DNA of 64,000 bases from Streptomyces albireticuli (GTDB lineage Bacteria; Actinomycetota; Actinomycetes; Streptomycetales; Streptomycetaceae): the NCBI RefSeq assembly GCF_002192455.1, contig NZ_CP021744.1, positions 3,750,001 to 3,814,000 on the forward strand, given 5' to 3'. Shown in pieces: positions 17,027 to 25,705 of this stretch. The first letter of the stretch is position 1. Every line of letters starts with the position of its first letter. Under the pieces are notes generated by a model, which was not told the origin of the DNA, ran no database searches, and saw only the letters and a program-made list of their open reading frames with translations. The position numbers were made by a program, and so were the translations under genes.

Positions 17027-17310
17027 TCGGCTTCCCGGCGGTTTTTCTTGCCGGTCGACGTTGCGTGGACAACATTACATGAACTCCGCCGTGACGCGAA
17101 ATCCATTCCCCCCACCCGCTCCGACCTGCGAAAACAGGCTCTGGAGGCCCTCCGGAGAAGATCGCCGAGGGGGGTGCGGGGCGGGCCGGGGACACCCGGC
17201 GGAACGCGGGCGCGACCGGACGGACACCCGGCCGCAACCGGAGCCGGAAAAGCGCCCGGCCCGGACCGCACCCCGGCCGTCCGTGCGAAAAGCCCCGGGG
17301 TCCATGCGAA

Positions 17311-17343
17311 AAGCCCCGGCCGTCACGAGGACGGCCGGGGCTT
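17311..17343 (-). terminator. Terminator downstream of tRNA-Ser (GCT)
   Basis: AAGCCCCGGCCGT (17311-17323) pairs with ACGGCCGGGGCTT (17331-17343) across seven bases, just after the 3' end of tRNA-Ser on the minus strand. The rest of the 327-base gap 17027-17353 between the two tRNAs holds a partial second GAAAAGCCCCGG repeat at about 17287 and no gene. Confidence 0.85.
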
Positions 17344-17353
17344 CCGGCACCTG

Positions 17354-17444
17354 CGGAGGCGGAGGGATTTGAACCCTCGATGGGATTTAAGTCCCAAACC
17401 GCATTAGCAGTGCGGCGCCATAGACCGGACTAGGCGACGCCTCC
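17354..17444 (-). tRNA. tRNA-Ser (GCT)
   Basis: 91 bases with the long variable arm of class II tRNAs. The acceptor GGAGGCG pairs with CGCCTCC, the discriminator is G, and the anticodon loop CTGCTAA is in a CCGCA/TGCGG stem. CCA is not encoded. Confidence 0.96.
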
Positions 17445-17651
17445 AGCATTCACCCGCGCATGCGCGAGTGGTGCGTGCAGATGATGACACAGCCTTGCGG
17501 CCCGCCACCAATCGATCCCTACGGTACCGGGCTTTCACCCGTGGGGGCAAAGACGTTTGCCGACGCGCAACGCGTTGCCGCCCGGCGCGTTAGACGGGTG
17601 AAGGGTCCGCTCCGGCCCCTTCGGTCCCGCCACAGCTCTGGAGCCCCACAG

Positions 17652-18131
17652 ATGTCCGTGTCCCGTCTCCCCCGCCACGCCCGTCTCCCGCGTCCCGCCC
17701 GGTTCGCCCTCGCCGCGCTCGCCCTGGCCCCCGCGCTGCTCGCCGCCCCCGCCGCCGCGAGCGCCCTGCCGCTGCCGCTGCCCGGCACCGAGCACGGCGA
17801 CCACCTCGTCGTCACGGTCACCGACAGCGGCTCCTGGAGCGGCACGCACCACCTCTACTGCCACCCCGACGGCGGTACGTACCGCAACGCCAAGGAGGCG
17901 TGCGCGCAGCTCGACCGCCAGACGCACTGGGGCAGGGACCTTTTCGCGGCCGTCCCCAAGGACAGCGTCTGCACGATGATCTACGGCGGGCCGCAGCGGG
18001 CGCGGGTCACCGGAACGTGGGTCGGCCGGCGGGTGAACGCCGAGTTCAACCGGAAGAACGGCTGCGAGATCGAGCGCTGGAACCGCTTCTCCGGCCTCCT
18101 CGAAGGCCCGAAGAGCACCACCAAGAGCTGA
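17652..18131 (+). CDS. Subtilisin inhibitor-like (SSI family) secreted protease inhibitor
   Basis: A 159-residue precursor. The signal peptide has a basic start and an Ala/Leu core, with cleavage near AAAS-A (about residue 37). The mature domain has the four SSI cysteines (70, 84, 107, 138), the TVTDSG strand, and the reactive-site segment VCTMIYGG with Met109 at P1, followed by the VTGTWVGRRVNAEF block matching the SSI core. Family role: extracellular tight-binding inhibitor of subtilisin- and trypsin-like proteases, often controlling developmental proteolysis. Thr108 replaces the usual Pro at P2. The ATG at 17652 gives the expected signal peptide. The tRNA cluster upstream is divergent. Confidence 0.92.
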   Translation: MSVSRLPRHARLPRPARFALAALALAPALLAAPAAASALPLPLPGTEHGDHLVVTVTDSGSWSGTHHLYCHPDGGTYRNAKEACAQLDRQTHWGRDLFAAVPKDSVCTMIYGGPQRARVTGTWVGRRVNAEFNRKNGCEIERWNRFSGLLEGPKSTTKS

Positions 18132-18332
18132 CACAAGAGGCATGTCCGGCCTGCGGCAGGACGCCCCGGAGCGGCCCCTCGACGCGCCTCGCCGCACGCG
18201 TCGTCCGCCGTCGCCCCCGCCTCCACAGCCCTTAGACTTCCCTCCAGTGACACGCCGAAAGGCGGCGGGGAAGAGTGCCGCCGCCGCCCGGCGCGGTCGG
18301 CAAGGTGCGGTAACCAGGGAGGAAGCGTCGTC

Positions 18333-21300
18333 GTGAGCAGCAGGCCATCCCGAGGCGCTGCTCGCCTCGCAGCCATACTCGACGCCCTCCCCGACGCCCT
18401 GTTGCTCGTCAATTGCAACGGCACCGTCGTCAACGCCAACCACATAGCGCTGGAGACCTTCGAGGTGCCCGGCACCGGGCTCGTCGGCCGTGGACTGCTC
18501 TCGCTGCTCCCGGACTTCGACTCGCGGCGCATCCCCGGCTCGATGCGCCTCCCGGACAACGCGGACAATCGCACCAAGCCGACCAGGATGGTCGCCCGGC
18601 GCACCGACGGCTCGCAGTTCCCCGTCGAGGTCACCAGCGCCAATCTGGAGGACGGCCGCACCCCTTACGCCGACCACCAGCCGTACACGGGCGACGAGCT
18701 GCTGATGCTGGTCGTCCGCGACCTCACCGGCACCCTCGACACCGAGGCCGAACTCGCCCGTCAGCAGCGCCAGACGGAGATGATCCTGCGCGCGGCGGCG
18801 GAGGGCGTGGTCGGCGTCGACACCGACGGCAAGGTCGTCCTCGTCAACCCCTCGGCCGCACAGATCCTCGGCTACCGCGCGAGCGACCTCGGCGGCAAGG
18901 AGCTGCACCCGCTCATTCATCACTCGCGCCCGGACGGCACGCCGTTCCCCTTCGACGAATCGCCCATCGCGGACACGCTGCGCTCGGGGCGCAAGCACCG
19001 GGTGCGCGGGCAGGTGCTGTGGGCGAAGGACGGGCGCGCGGTGCCCGTCGACCTGACGACCGCGCCCGTGCGCGACGGTGACCAGCTGGTCGGCGCGGTG
19101 ATGACGTTCACCGACCGCCGGGCCCACGACGCGCTGGCGGCCCGCCACGCCCAGCTGCTGGCCGTCCTGGAGAGCTCGCTGCGCGGGCCGCTGGAACAAC
19201 TGCGCGCCGAGCTCGGCACGCTGGCCGCCGACCCGGCGGGACAGCTGTGGCCCGAGGCGAACCAGATCCTGCATCACCTCTCCGCCGGCTACGCGCGGAT
19301 GACCACGCTTGTCGACAATGTCCTGGCATATCAGCAGTTGGACGCGGGCGAGGCGAAGCTCGCGAGGGAGAGCGTCTCCCTCGACGAGGTCGTGGCGGCG
19401 GGCGTCGAGGGCGCGGTCGAGCTGATCGGCCCCGGCCGGGCGCAGTTCGCGGTGCACGCGCCGCCGATCGAGGCGGAGGTCGACCCGGAGCGGTTCGCGC
19501 AGGCGCTGGCGCACCTGATCGCGGACGTCGCGGGCGTCGACGCGACGGGCAGCGCGCCGGCGGGTGCCGCGGCGCCCGCCGGGGACCGGACGATCGTGGT
19601 GGCGGCGGCGCAGCGCGGCGAGGTCGTGCGCGTCGAGGTCCGGGGCCCGTACGCGGGCGGCGACCCGGTGCACGCGCCGATCGTGCGCGGCATCGTGCGC
19701 GGCCACGGCGGGGTGCTCCAGACGCACGACCTGCCGGGGGCGGCGGGCGGGCACGCCTACGTCCTGGAGGTGCCGGTGTCGGCGAAGGCCGGCCCGGTGT
19801 CCGCGTCCGCCACGGCGGAGCGCTCGGCGACGGACACGATGAACGCGACGACGGTCATGCCGGTGCCGTCGCAGCGGGCGCGCGGCACGGAGAGCGCCGC
19901 GGCTCCCGGTGGCGGGGACGCCGCCGGGAAGGGCAGCGGCGGTGACGGCGGTGACGGGCCCGCCGGCGGTGGCAGCGGCGACGGCGGTACGAGCGGTGGA
20001 GGCACCGCCGGGGGTGGCCGGCGGGCCAAGCGCGGCGCGGCCGGCGAGGCCGTGCCGGTCGCTCCGGCGGCCCCGGCTTCCCCGGCGGAGGCGGCCGGGC
20101 GGCCGCAGTCCCCGTCTCCCTCTCAGCAGCAGTCCCCGCCGCAGCCCCAGCCGACGGGGCGCCGGCGGGCGCGGCCGCGTACGGACGAGGAGCGGCCCGC
20201 GGACGTGAGCGGCCTCGTGCCGCCGCAGGGCACGGCCGCGCCGACGGGCCGCCGGGCCCGCCGTGACCAGCCCCGCGACCAGGTCGCGGAGGCCCCGCGC
20301 GCCGCGTTCGCGCTGCCTCCGGCGGAGGCCGACCGCACGCCCGGGTCCGTCCCGCCCGGGGAGTCCGTCCCGGCGGCGGCACCTTCCGGGCGACGCGCCC
20401 GCCGCTCCCTGGCGGAAGCGGAGCGTCCCATTCCGGGCCAGGCGAGTGCGGAACCGGCCGCTCCCCGGGCGGTGTTCGCCCTTCCCCCGGCAGCCGCCGA
20501 CCGCACCCCCGGCTCCGACGCCCCGAGCGCGACGGCCCTCCCGTCCACCGAGGCACCGGGCCCGGACGCCCCGGCGCCGAAGCCCGCCCCCGGGGCGCGG
20601 GCGGGCGACGCGCTCGCGGCCCGGGTGAGCCAGGGCGCGGCGGCGCCCTACGGCGGGGTGCCCCCGCAGAACCGGCCGGAGCGGCCGGGCGGCGAGGCGG
20701 CACCGGGCCCGTACGGCACGGAGCCCTCGGGTACGGGCCCGGACGGAGCGCAGGGCGGCGCGGGCCAGGGGCCGTACGCCGTCGGCGCCGCGGACCGTCC
20801 CGGTGCGGGTGGCGTCCCACCCCGTCCGGGCCAGGTGCCGCAGGGTCCGTTCGGCACGGACCACCCGGGCGCCGGCCCTGACGGCGCGCCGACCGGCGCG
20901 GGCCAGGGACCGTACCCCGCCGGCACCCCGGAACGCCCTGGTGGAGGCCCTGCCGCGCCCCGCGCGGGCCAGGGGCCGTACGCCACCGGGTCCGCGAGCC
21001 ACCCCGGTGACGGCGCCACTCCGCCCCGCCCCGGCCAGGCACCCCAGGGCCCGTTCGGCACGGACCACCCGGGCACCGGCCCGAACGGCTCCGCGCCGCA
21101 GGCGGGCCCGGACGCGTACCCCGCGAACCACCCCGGGGCGGGCCCCGACGCGCCCCGCCCCGGCCGAGGAACGCCCGGTCCGTACGGCGCGGAGAACCCC
21201 GACGTGGACCCGAACGGCCCCACGTCACAGACGGGCCCGAGCGCGTACCCCGCCGACCCCGATGGCAGCCCCGCCGCGCCCCGGCCGGGCCAGGGCCCGT

Positions 21301-23246
21301 TCGGCACCGGCGTCCCCGGCGCCCGCCCGAACGGCCCCGCGCCGCAGGCGGGCCCGGACGCCTATGCCGCCGACCCCGCGAACCACCCCGGTGGCGGCAC
21401 CACTCCGCCCCGCCCCGGCCAGGCACCCCAGGGCCCGTACAGCGCGGACGCCCCGGCGGCCGGTCCCTTCGGTGCCGAGGCCATGGGCGCCGGGCCGAAC
21501 GGGCCCGTGCCGCCCGCGGGCCGCGTCCCGGGTGCCGCGGGACCTGGTCCGTTCGGCGCCGAGGGCCCGGCGGGCGACATGCCCGGGCGGCCGGGCACCG
21601 TGCCGCACCCGGGGCTCGGCGGGCCCGTCCCCCGGCCCGCCGACGGCGACGGGCCCGCGACCGGTCCCGTTCCGCAGCCCGGCGCCGCGCCCGCCCCGAA
21701 CCTTCCGGGACGGCCTGGCGCCGCTCCCGGAGCGGGCCCGTTCGGCCCCGACGCCGCCGCTCCGGGTACCGTCCCGCACCCGGGACTCGGCGGACCCGTC
21801 CCGCAGCCCACCGCCGCACCCGCCGACGGAACCGGACCCGTACCGGCGGACGCGGCGGCGCGGCCCGAGGGCGGCGTGCAGGTGCCCCGGCCCGCACCCG
21901 GCGTGCCCTTCGCACCCCCGTACCCGCAGCAGGCCCCCGAGGGCCGGGCGGGCGGCGGCCCCGCTGGTCAGGACGGCCCCGGGCCGCACCCGCAGGGCGC
22001 GGACGCGTCCGGGGAGGCCCCCGGCCGTGCCGGGGCGCTCCCGGGAGCCCCGGCCCCCTTCGGCACGCCGCATCCGCAGGAGGCCGACGGCCCCGGCCGG
22101 AGCGAGCGGCCGGAGACCACGCCGGGCGCGGACGCGCCGCCGCAGGCCGACGCGCCGACCGGCCGCCGCCGGGCCCGCCGCGCGCTCGCCGAGGAGCCGG
22201 GCGCGGCACCGCAGGCCGACAAGGCCCGACAGATCAGCGTCCGTACGCTCGGGCAGGGCCCCGGCGCCGGGGACACCCCGCCCGGCGGGACCCCCGTCGG
22301 CTCGGGACGCCGCCGCAAGCTGGGCAACCCCGCCGAGGGCGAGCGCGAGGCGCGCACCACGCAGCCGAGCGCGGCCCGGCCGCAGCCGCTCGGGGGCCCG
22401 GAGGGGCGCGCGTTCGCCATAGGCGCGCCGGACGAGGGCTCCGAGGGGCCCGAGCCGCTCGACGGGCCCAACGGCGCGGTGGAGGTCATGAACGCCCCCC
22501 GTCCGCCGATGGACGACGAGCTGCCGCCGGAGCCGCTGGACAACCCGCGCCGGCTGCTGGTCTGGCCGGCGCCGGACGACTCCACGCGGCAGGCCCTCAC
22601 CGAGCGCGGCTACCGCCCGGTGATCGTGCACTCGCGCGAAGAGGTCGACGCGCAGATAGCGGCGTACCCGGCCGCGCTCTTCGTCGACCCGCTGACCGGC
22701 CCGATCACCCGCACGGCGCTCCAGTCACTGCGCCAGGCGGCGGTCGCGGCGGAGGTCCCGGTGCTGGTGACGGCCGGTCTGGGCCAGGCGGCGCGCGAGG
22801 CGGCGTACGGGGCCGACCCGGCCGTCCTCCTCAAGGCGCTGGCGCCGCGCGACAGCGAGATGCACCCGCCCCGGGTGCTGCTGATCGAGGAGCACGAGCC
22901 GATCGCGCTCGCGCTGACGGCGACGCTGGAGCGGCGCGGGATGCAGGTGGCGCGCGCGGCGACGGACGCGGAGGCGGTCACGCTCGCGGCGCAGCTGCGG
23001 CCGAACCTCGTGGTCATGGACCTGATGCAGGTGCGGCGGCGCCGCGCGGGCATCGTCGACTGGCTGCGAGGCAACGGTCTGCTGGCCCGTACGCCGCTGG
23101 TGGTCTACACGTCGCCGGAAGCCGATCCGGCGCAGCTGGCGTTGCTGGCGGCGGGGGAGACGGTGCTGTTCCTGGCGGAGCGCTCGACGAGCACGGAGGT
23201 GCAGGGGCGGATCGTGGATCTGTTGTCGAAGATCGGTACGGGCTGA
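18333..23246 (+). CDS. Giant PAS/receiver protein with degenerate kinase core and repetitive linker
   Basis: A 1637-residue protein; GTG 18333 has AGGGAGGA nine bases upstream. Order: PAS1 (about 10-75, ILDALPDALLLVNCNG), PAS2 (about 150-260, AAAEGVVGVDTDGKVVLVN), a DHp-like helix (LESSLRGPLEQL) where the histidine of the usual HELRTPL is Ser, and a weak HATPase-like part (DPERFAQALAHLI) lacking the Asn box. A Pro/Gly/Ala linker of about 900 residues follows, with repeated GRRARR-type basic motifs. It ends in two receiver-like domains (about 1410-1510 and 1510-1637); the last keeps an Asp in VVMDLMQ (Asp1563). Inference: a signalling scaffold without kinase activity. It follows SSI by about 200 bases. 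Confidence 0.85.
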   Translation: MSSRPSRGAARLAAILDALPDALLLVNCNGTVVNANHIALETFEVPGTGLVGRGLLSLLPDFDSRRIPGSMRLPDNADNRTKPTRMVARRTDGSQFPVEVTSANLEDGRTPYADHQPYTGDELLMLVVRDLTGTLDTEAELARQQRQTEMILRAAAEGVVGVDTDGKVVLVNPSAAQILGYRASDLGGKELHPLIHHSRPDGTPFPFDESPIADTLRSGRKHRVRGQVLWAKDGRAVPVDLTTAPVRDGDQLVGAVMTFTDRRAHDALAARHAQLLAVLESSLRGPLEQLRAELGTLAADPAGQLWPEANQILHHLSAGYARMTTLVDNVLAYQQLDAGEAKLARESVSLDEVVAAGVEGAVELIGPGRAQFAVHAPPIEAEVDPERFAQALAHLIADVAGVDATGSAPAGAAAPAGDRTIVVAAAQRGEVVRVEVRGPYAGGDPVHAPIVRGIVRGHGGVLQTHDLPGAAGGHAYVLEVPVSAKAGPVSASATAERSATDTMNATTVMPVPSQRARGTESAAAPGGGDAAGKGSGGDGGDGPAGGGSGDGGTSGGGTAGGGRRAKRGAAGEAVPVAPAAPASPAEAAGRPQSPSPSQQQSPPQPQPTGRRRARPRTDEERPADVSGLVPPQGTAAPTGRRARRDQPRDQVAEAPRAAFALPPAEADRTPGSVPPGESVPAAAPSGRRARRSLAEAERPIPGQASAEPAAPRAVFALPPAAADRTPGSDAPSATALPSTEAPGPDAPAPKPAPGARAGDALAARVSQGAAAPYGGVPPQNRPERPGGEAAPGPYGTEPSGTGPDGAQGGAGQGPYAVGAADRPGAGGVPPRPGQVPQGPFGTDHPGAGPDGAPTGAGQGPYPAGTPERPGGGPAAPRAGQGPYATGSASHPGDGATPPRPGQAPQGPFGTDHPGTGPNGSAPQAGPDAYPANHPGAGPDAPRPGRGTPGPYGAENPDVDPNGPTSQTGPSAYPADPDGSPAAPRPGQGPFGTGVPGARPNGPAPQAGPDAYAADPANHPGGGTTPPRPGQAPQGPYSADAPAAGPFGAEAMGAGPNGPVPPAGRVPGAAGPGPFGAEGPAGDMPGRPGTVPHPGLGGPVPRPADGDGPATGPVPQPGAAPAPNLPGRPGAAPGAGPFGPDAAAPGTVPHPGLGGPVPQPTAAPADGTGPVPADAAARPEGGVQVPRPAPGVPFAPPYPQQAPEGRAGGGPAGQDGPGPHPQGADASGEAPGRAGALPGAPAPFGTPHPQEADGPGRSERPETTPGADAPPQADAPTGRRRARRALAEEPGAAPQADKARQISVRTLGQGPGAGDTPPGGTPVGSGRRRKLGNPAEGEREARTTQPSAARPQPLGGPEGRAFAIGAPDEGSEGPEPLDGPNGAVEVMNAPRPPMDDELPPEPLDNPRRLLVWPAPDDSTRQALTERGYRPVIVHSREEVDAQIAAYPAALFVDPLTGPITRTALQSLRQAAVAAEVPVLVTAGLGQAAREAAYGADPAVLLKALAPRDSEMHPPRVLLIEEHEPIALALTATLERRGMQVARAATDAEAVTLAAQLRPNLVVMDLMQVRRRRAGIVDWLRGNGLLARTPLVVYTSPEADPAQLALLAAGETVLFLAERSTSTEVQGRIVDLLSKIGTG
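20640..21900 (+). repeat. Degenerate in-frame repeats inside the PAS/receiver linker
   Basis: The phrase CCCCGGCCAGGCACCCCAGG and variants recur near 20.82, 21.03 and 21.42 kb. CCGCAGGCGGGCCCGGACGC occurs near 21.10 and 21.34 kb. In protein the unit reads roughly RPGQxPQGPFGxDHPGxGP, with spacings of about 50-130 residues. Repeats stay in frame, as expected for slippage or recombination in a tolerated linker. Confidence 0.8.
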
Positions 23247-23261
23247 TCGGCGGGGGTGGGT

Positions 23262-23470
23262 GCGGGGGGGTTGCCGCTGCGCGGGGCCTTGTCCCCTACC
23301 CGCCCCTTCCCGTAACCGGGGGCAAGCCCCCGGGCCCCCGGTTCCGGGCGACAACTCAGCCCGTCTGGGGGCACCTCCCAGCGGTAGCTGGGGGAGTTTG
23401 AGGACCGGGGTCCGGGGCGGAGCCCCGGTTCGGGAAGGGGCGGGGTGGGGAAAAGGCCCGCGCAGCGGCA
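23262..23470. repeat. Dispersed intergenic repeat (copy D)
   Basis: Fills the gap between the convergent PAS/receiver and TetR genes. It carries CTCAGCCCGTCTGGGGGCAC and GGGAGTTTGAGGACCGGGGT, shared with copies B and C. Both ends carry the GGAAGGGGCGGG phrase in opposite orientations, so the element is itself a large imperfect inverted repeat. Confidence 0.85.
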
Positions 23471-23474
23471 ACCG

Positions 23475-24074
23475 TCAGGCCCGCCCGCCCTCGTCCCGCC
23501 CCGTCAGCCGCCGCGCCGCCGTCCGCACGGACTCCCGCAGGCGGGCCTCGTCCGCCTCCGTCTCCCCCACCAGGAGCCGCCGGAACTGCGGTACGGCCGA
23601 CGGCCAGCCCGCGAGTGCGCTGATCATGAAGACCAGGTCCTGCGGCGGGAGGATCCGCTCCACCGTGCCCTTCTCCTGGGCGGCGGCGAAGGCTCCCGCC
23701 TTCGCCTCGTAGCTCGCCCGGCGCTCGGCCTCGTGGGGGATCTCGGCCGTGCCGTACTCCAGGCCCTCCCAGAGGAGCAGGCGCAGGAGTTCCGGGTGGA
23801 CGCGGTGGTACTCCATGAGGCGGTCGACGTAGCCGTCCGGGTCGTCCGCGTCGACCGGGTTCGCGCTGGCGAGGTCGAGCAGGGCCCGCTGGAGGACCTG
23901 GGAGAACAGTTCGGCCTTGTCGCCGAAGTAGGCGTAGATGAGCTGCTTGTTGGCCTTGGCCTCGCGCGCGATGCGGTCGATGCGCGCGCCGGCGATGCCG
24001 TGGGCCGCGAATTCGGCGGTGGCCGCCGCGAAGATGCGCGCCTTGGTGGCCTCGGGGTCCCTGACTACTGCCAT
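23475..24074 (-). CDS. TetR-family transcriptional regulator
   Basis: A 199-residue regulator. The HTH is AAATAEFAAHGIAGARIDRI with AREAKANKQLIYAYFGDKAEL, the TetR recognition helix and the YxYFGxKxxL signature. The C-terminal part (QEKGTVERILPPQDLVFMIS) fits small-ligand TetR regulators. The start is ATG 24074 or GTG 24080; neither has a clear Shine-Dalgarno, so the transcript may be leaderless. It diverges from an MFS gene across a perfect 30-bp palindrome, the standard layout of a repressor controlling its own gene and an adjacent exporter. Confidence 0.9.
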   Translation of the reverse strand: MAVVRDPEATKARIFAAATAEFAAHGIAGARIDRIAREAKANKQLIYAYFGDKAELFSQVLQRALLDLASANPVDADDPDGYVDRLMEYHRVHPELLRLLLWEGLEYGTAEIPHEAERRASYEAKAGAFAAAQEKGTVERILPPQDLVFMISALAGWPSAVPQFRRLLVGETEADEARLRESVRTAARRLTGRDEGGRA

Positions 24075-24125
24075 GCACACAGGGTAACCAACTATTCGGT
24101 TGACAGCCCTGGGCGCGTGGCCGCA

Positions 24126-24155
24126 AAGTTATAACCAACCAGTTGGTTATAACTT
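24126..24155. promoter_or_regulatory. 30-bp perfect palindromic operator (TetR/MFS)
   Basis: AAGTTATAACCAAC-CA-GTTGGTTATAACTT: 14-bp arms with a two-base centre, in the 112-base gap between the divergent TetR and MFS genes. A related half-site (AACCAACTATTCGGTTGAC, from about 24086) sits on the TetR side. Confidence 0.88.
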
Positions 24156-24186
24156 CCAGCCAGCCTCCCGGGAGCGTCCACCACCC

Positions 24187-25452
24187 ATGCCGACACCCAT
24201 CCGCACCAGCTCAGGAACCGCCGGGGCGGCCGCCGGCACCGCCGCGCGCGGAGGCGCCGGGACCCCGGGCACCGGTGGCCGGCGGACCGGTCCGCGCAAC
24301 GGCGTCCTGCTGTCCGTCATCGCCCTGTGCACCGCCGTCACCGCCGCGAACATCTACCTCGCGGCGCCGCTCCTCGGACTGATCGCCGAGGACTTCGGCG
24401 TCGCGCCCTCCGCCGTCGGCTGGGTGGCGTCGGTGGCCCAGCTCGGCTACGCCCTCGGCCTGCTGGCCTTCGCCCCGCTCGGTGACACCGCGAACCGGCG
24501 CCGCCTCGTCGGCGTCCTGTCCGGCCTCGCGGGCCTGGCGCTCGTCGCCGCCGCGCTCGCGCCCGGCCTGCCCGCGCTGGCCGCCGCCGTGCTGGTGGCC
24601 TGCGCCGCCACGGTCGTCCCGCAGTTGCTCGTCCCGCTCGTCGCCGAGCGGGCCCCGGCGGAGCGCCGCGCCCGGCACGTGGCGGCGGTGGTGGCCGGCC
24701 TGTTCACCGGCATCGTCGCGGCGCGCGTGCTCGGCGGGATCGCCGGCCAGGCGTACGGCTGGCGGGCCGTCTTCTACGGCGCGGCGGTCCTGACCGTCGG
24801 CATCGGCCTGCTGACCGCCGCCCTGCTCCCGGCGGAGACCCGCCCGCCCCGCCGGGCCCGCCCCCTCAAGGCCGTCGCGGGACTGCCGGGCCTGATGAGG
24901 GCGTCGGCGGAGCTACGGGCGGCGTGCCTGCGCCAGGCAGGCCTGTTCGGCGCCTGGAGCGCCCTGTGGACCACGCTGGCCCTGCTGCTGACAGCTGATG
25001 AACCGTTTCACCTGTCCACCGCGACCGCCGGTCTCTTCGGCCTGTTCGGCCTCGTCTCCAGCGCCGTCGCCCCGGTCTCCGGCACCCTCATCGACCGCTT
25101 CGGCCCGCGCCGCGTCGTGACGTCCGGCTACGCCCTCGCGGCGCTGTCCCTGCCGCTCTTCTGGCTCGGCGGCCACCGGCTCTGGGCGCTCTACGCCGCC
25201 GCCGTACTGATCCACGCCGGGTTGATGGCCGGTCAGGTCGCCAACCAGACGCGGGCGCTGGGCGCGACGGCGAAGCCGGCCTCGGCGAACACGGCGTACG
25301 TGGTGACGGGGTTCCTGGGCGGGGCGTCGGCGTCGGCGCTGGCGGGGCCGGCGTTCGCGTGGTGGGGCTGGAACGGGGTGTGCGGTATCGCGTGTGTGTG
25401 GATGGTGGCGGGGTGGGTCGGTGGGGCGGCGCGGCGGGGCGGGGGCGCGTAG
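24187..25452 (+). CDS. MFS transporter (12 TM)
   Basis: A 421-residue transporter: about 35 polar residues, then TM1 (VLLSVIALCTAVTAANIYLA). PLLGLIAEDFGV and the short cytoplasmic loop APLGDTANRRRLVG are motif A of 12-TM drug/metabolite exporters. A second motif A-like loop (GTLIDRFGPRRVV) begins the second half, as expected for an internal duplication. The ATG at 24187 has only a weak GGGAG about 13 bases upstream. It diverges from the TetR gene and shares the 30-bp palindrome, so repression by that TetR is likely. The substrate is unknown. Confidence 0.88.
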   Translation: MPTPIRTSSGTAGAAAGTAARGGAGTPGTGGRRTGPRNGVLLSVIALCTAVTAANIYLAAPLLGLIAEDFGVAPSAVGWVASVAQLGYALGLLAFAPLGDTANRRRLVGVLSGLAGLALVAAALAPGLPALAAAVLVACAATVVPQLLVPLVAERAPAERRARHVAAVVAGLFTGIVAARVLGGIAGQAYGWRAVFYGAAVLTVGIGLLTAALLPAETRPPRRARPLKAVAGLPGLMRASAELRAACLRQAGLFGAWSALWTTLALLLTADEPFHLSTATAGLFGLFGLVSSAVAPVSGTLIDRFGPRRVVTSGYALAALSLPLFWLGGHRLWALYAAAVLIHAGLMAGQVANQTRALGATAKPASANTAYVVTGFLGGASASALAGPAFAWWGWNGVCGIACVWMVAGWVGGAARRGGGA

Positions 25453-25469
25453 CGGGTGGGGGTGCGGGG

Positions 25470-25705
25470 TGCGGGTGCGGGGTGCGCCTGCGGCGGGCCT
25501 TTCCCCACCCCGCCCCTTCCCGATACCGGGGCTCCGCCCCGGACCCCGGTCCTCAAGCGCCGGACGGGCTGAAAATCAGCCCGTCCGGCGCTTGAGGACA
25601 CCCCGCGCGTCAGCGCGGAACCGGGGGTCTGGGGGCGAAGCCCCCAGTTACGGGAAGGGGCGGGGCTGGGGAAAAGCCCCGCGCAGCGGCAACCCGCACC
25701 CCCCT
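25470..25705. repeat. Dispersed intergenic repeat (copy E) with 24-bp-stem hairpin
   Basis: Lies between the convergent MFS and catalase-like genes. Its centre is a perfect 24-bp stem (25549-25572 with 25576-25599) around AAA, a strong bidirectional terminator. Flanks carry the GGAAGGGGCGGGG phrase in opposite orientations, as in copy D. Confidence 0.88.

Noticed and set aside
16832..17444. tRNA cluster as an integration site for a mobile island
   Set aside because: No repeated tRNA 3' end and no integrase were found on either side within the window.
17535..21131. Very long minus-strand frame (about 1200 codons) opposite the PAS/receiver gene
   Set aside because: Arg/Ala-rich mirror of a GC-rich gene with no domains; the + strand frame has clear PAS and receiver domains and a strong ribosome site.
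9551..25705. Dispersed repeats as a CRISPR array
   Set aside because: Copies are thousands of bases apart, about 200 bases long, and have no spacers or cas genes.
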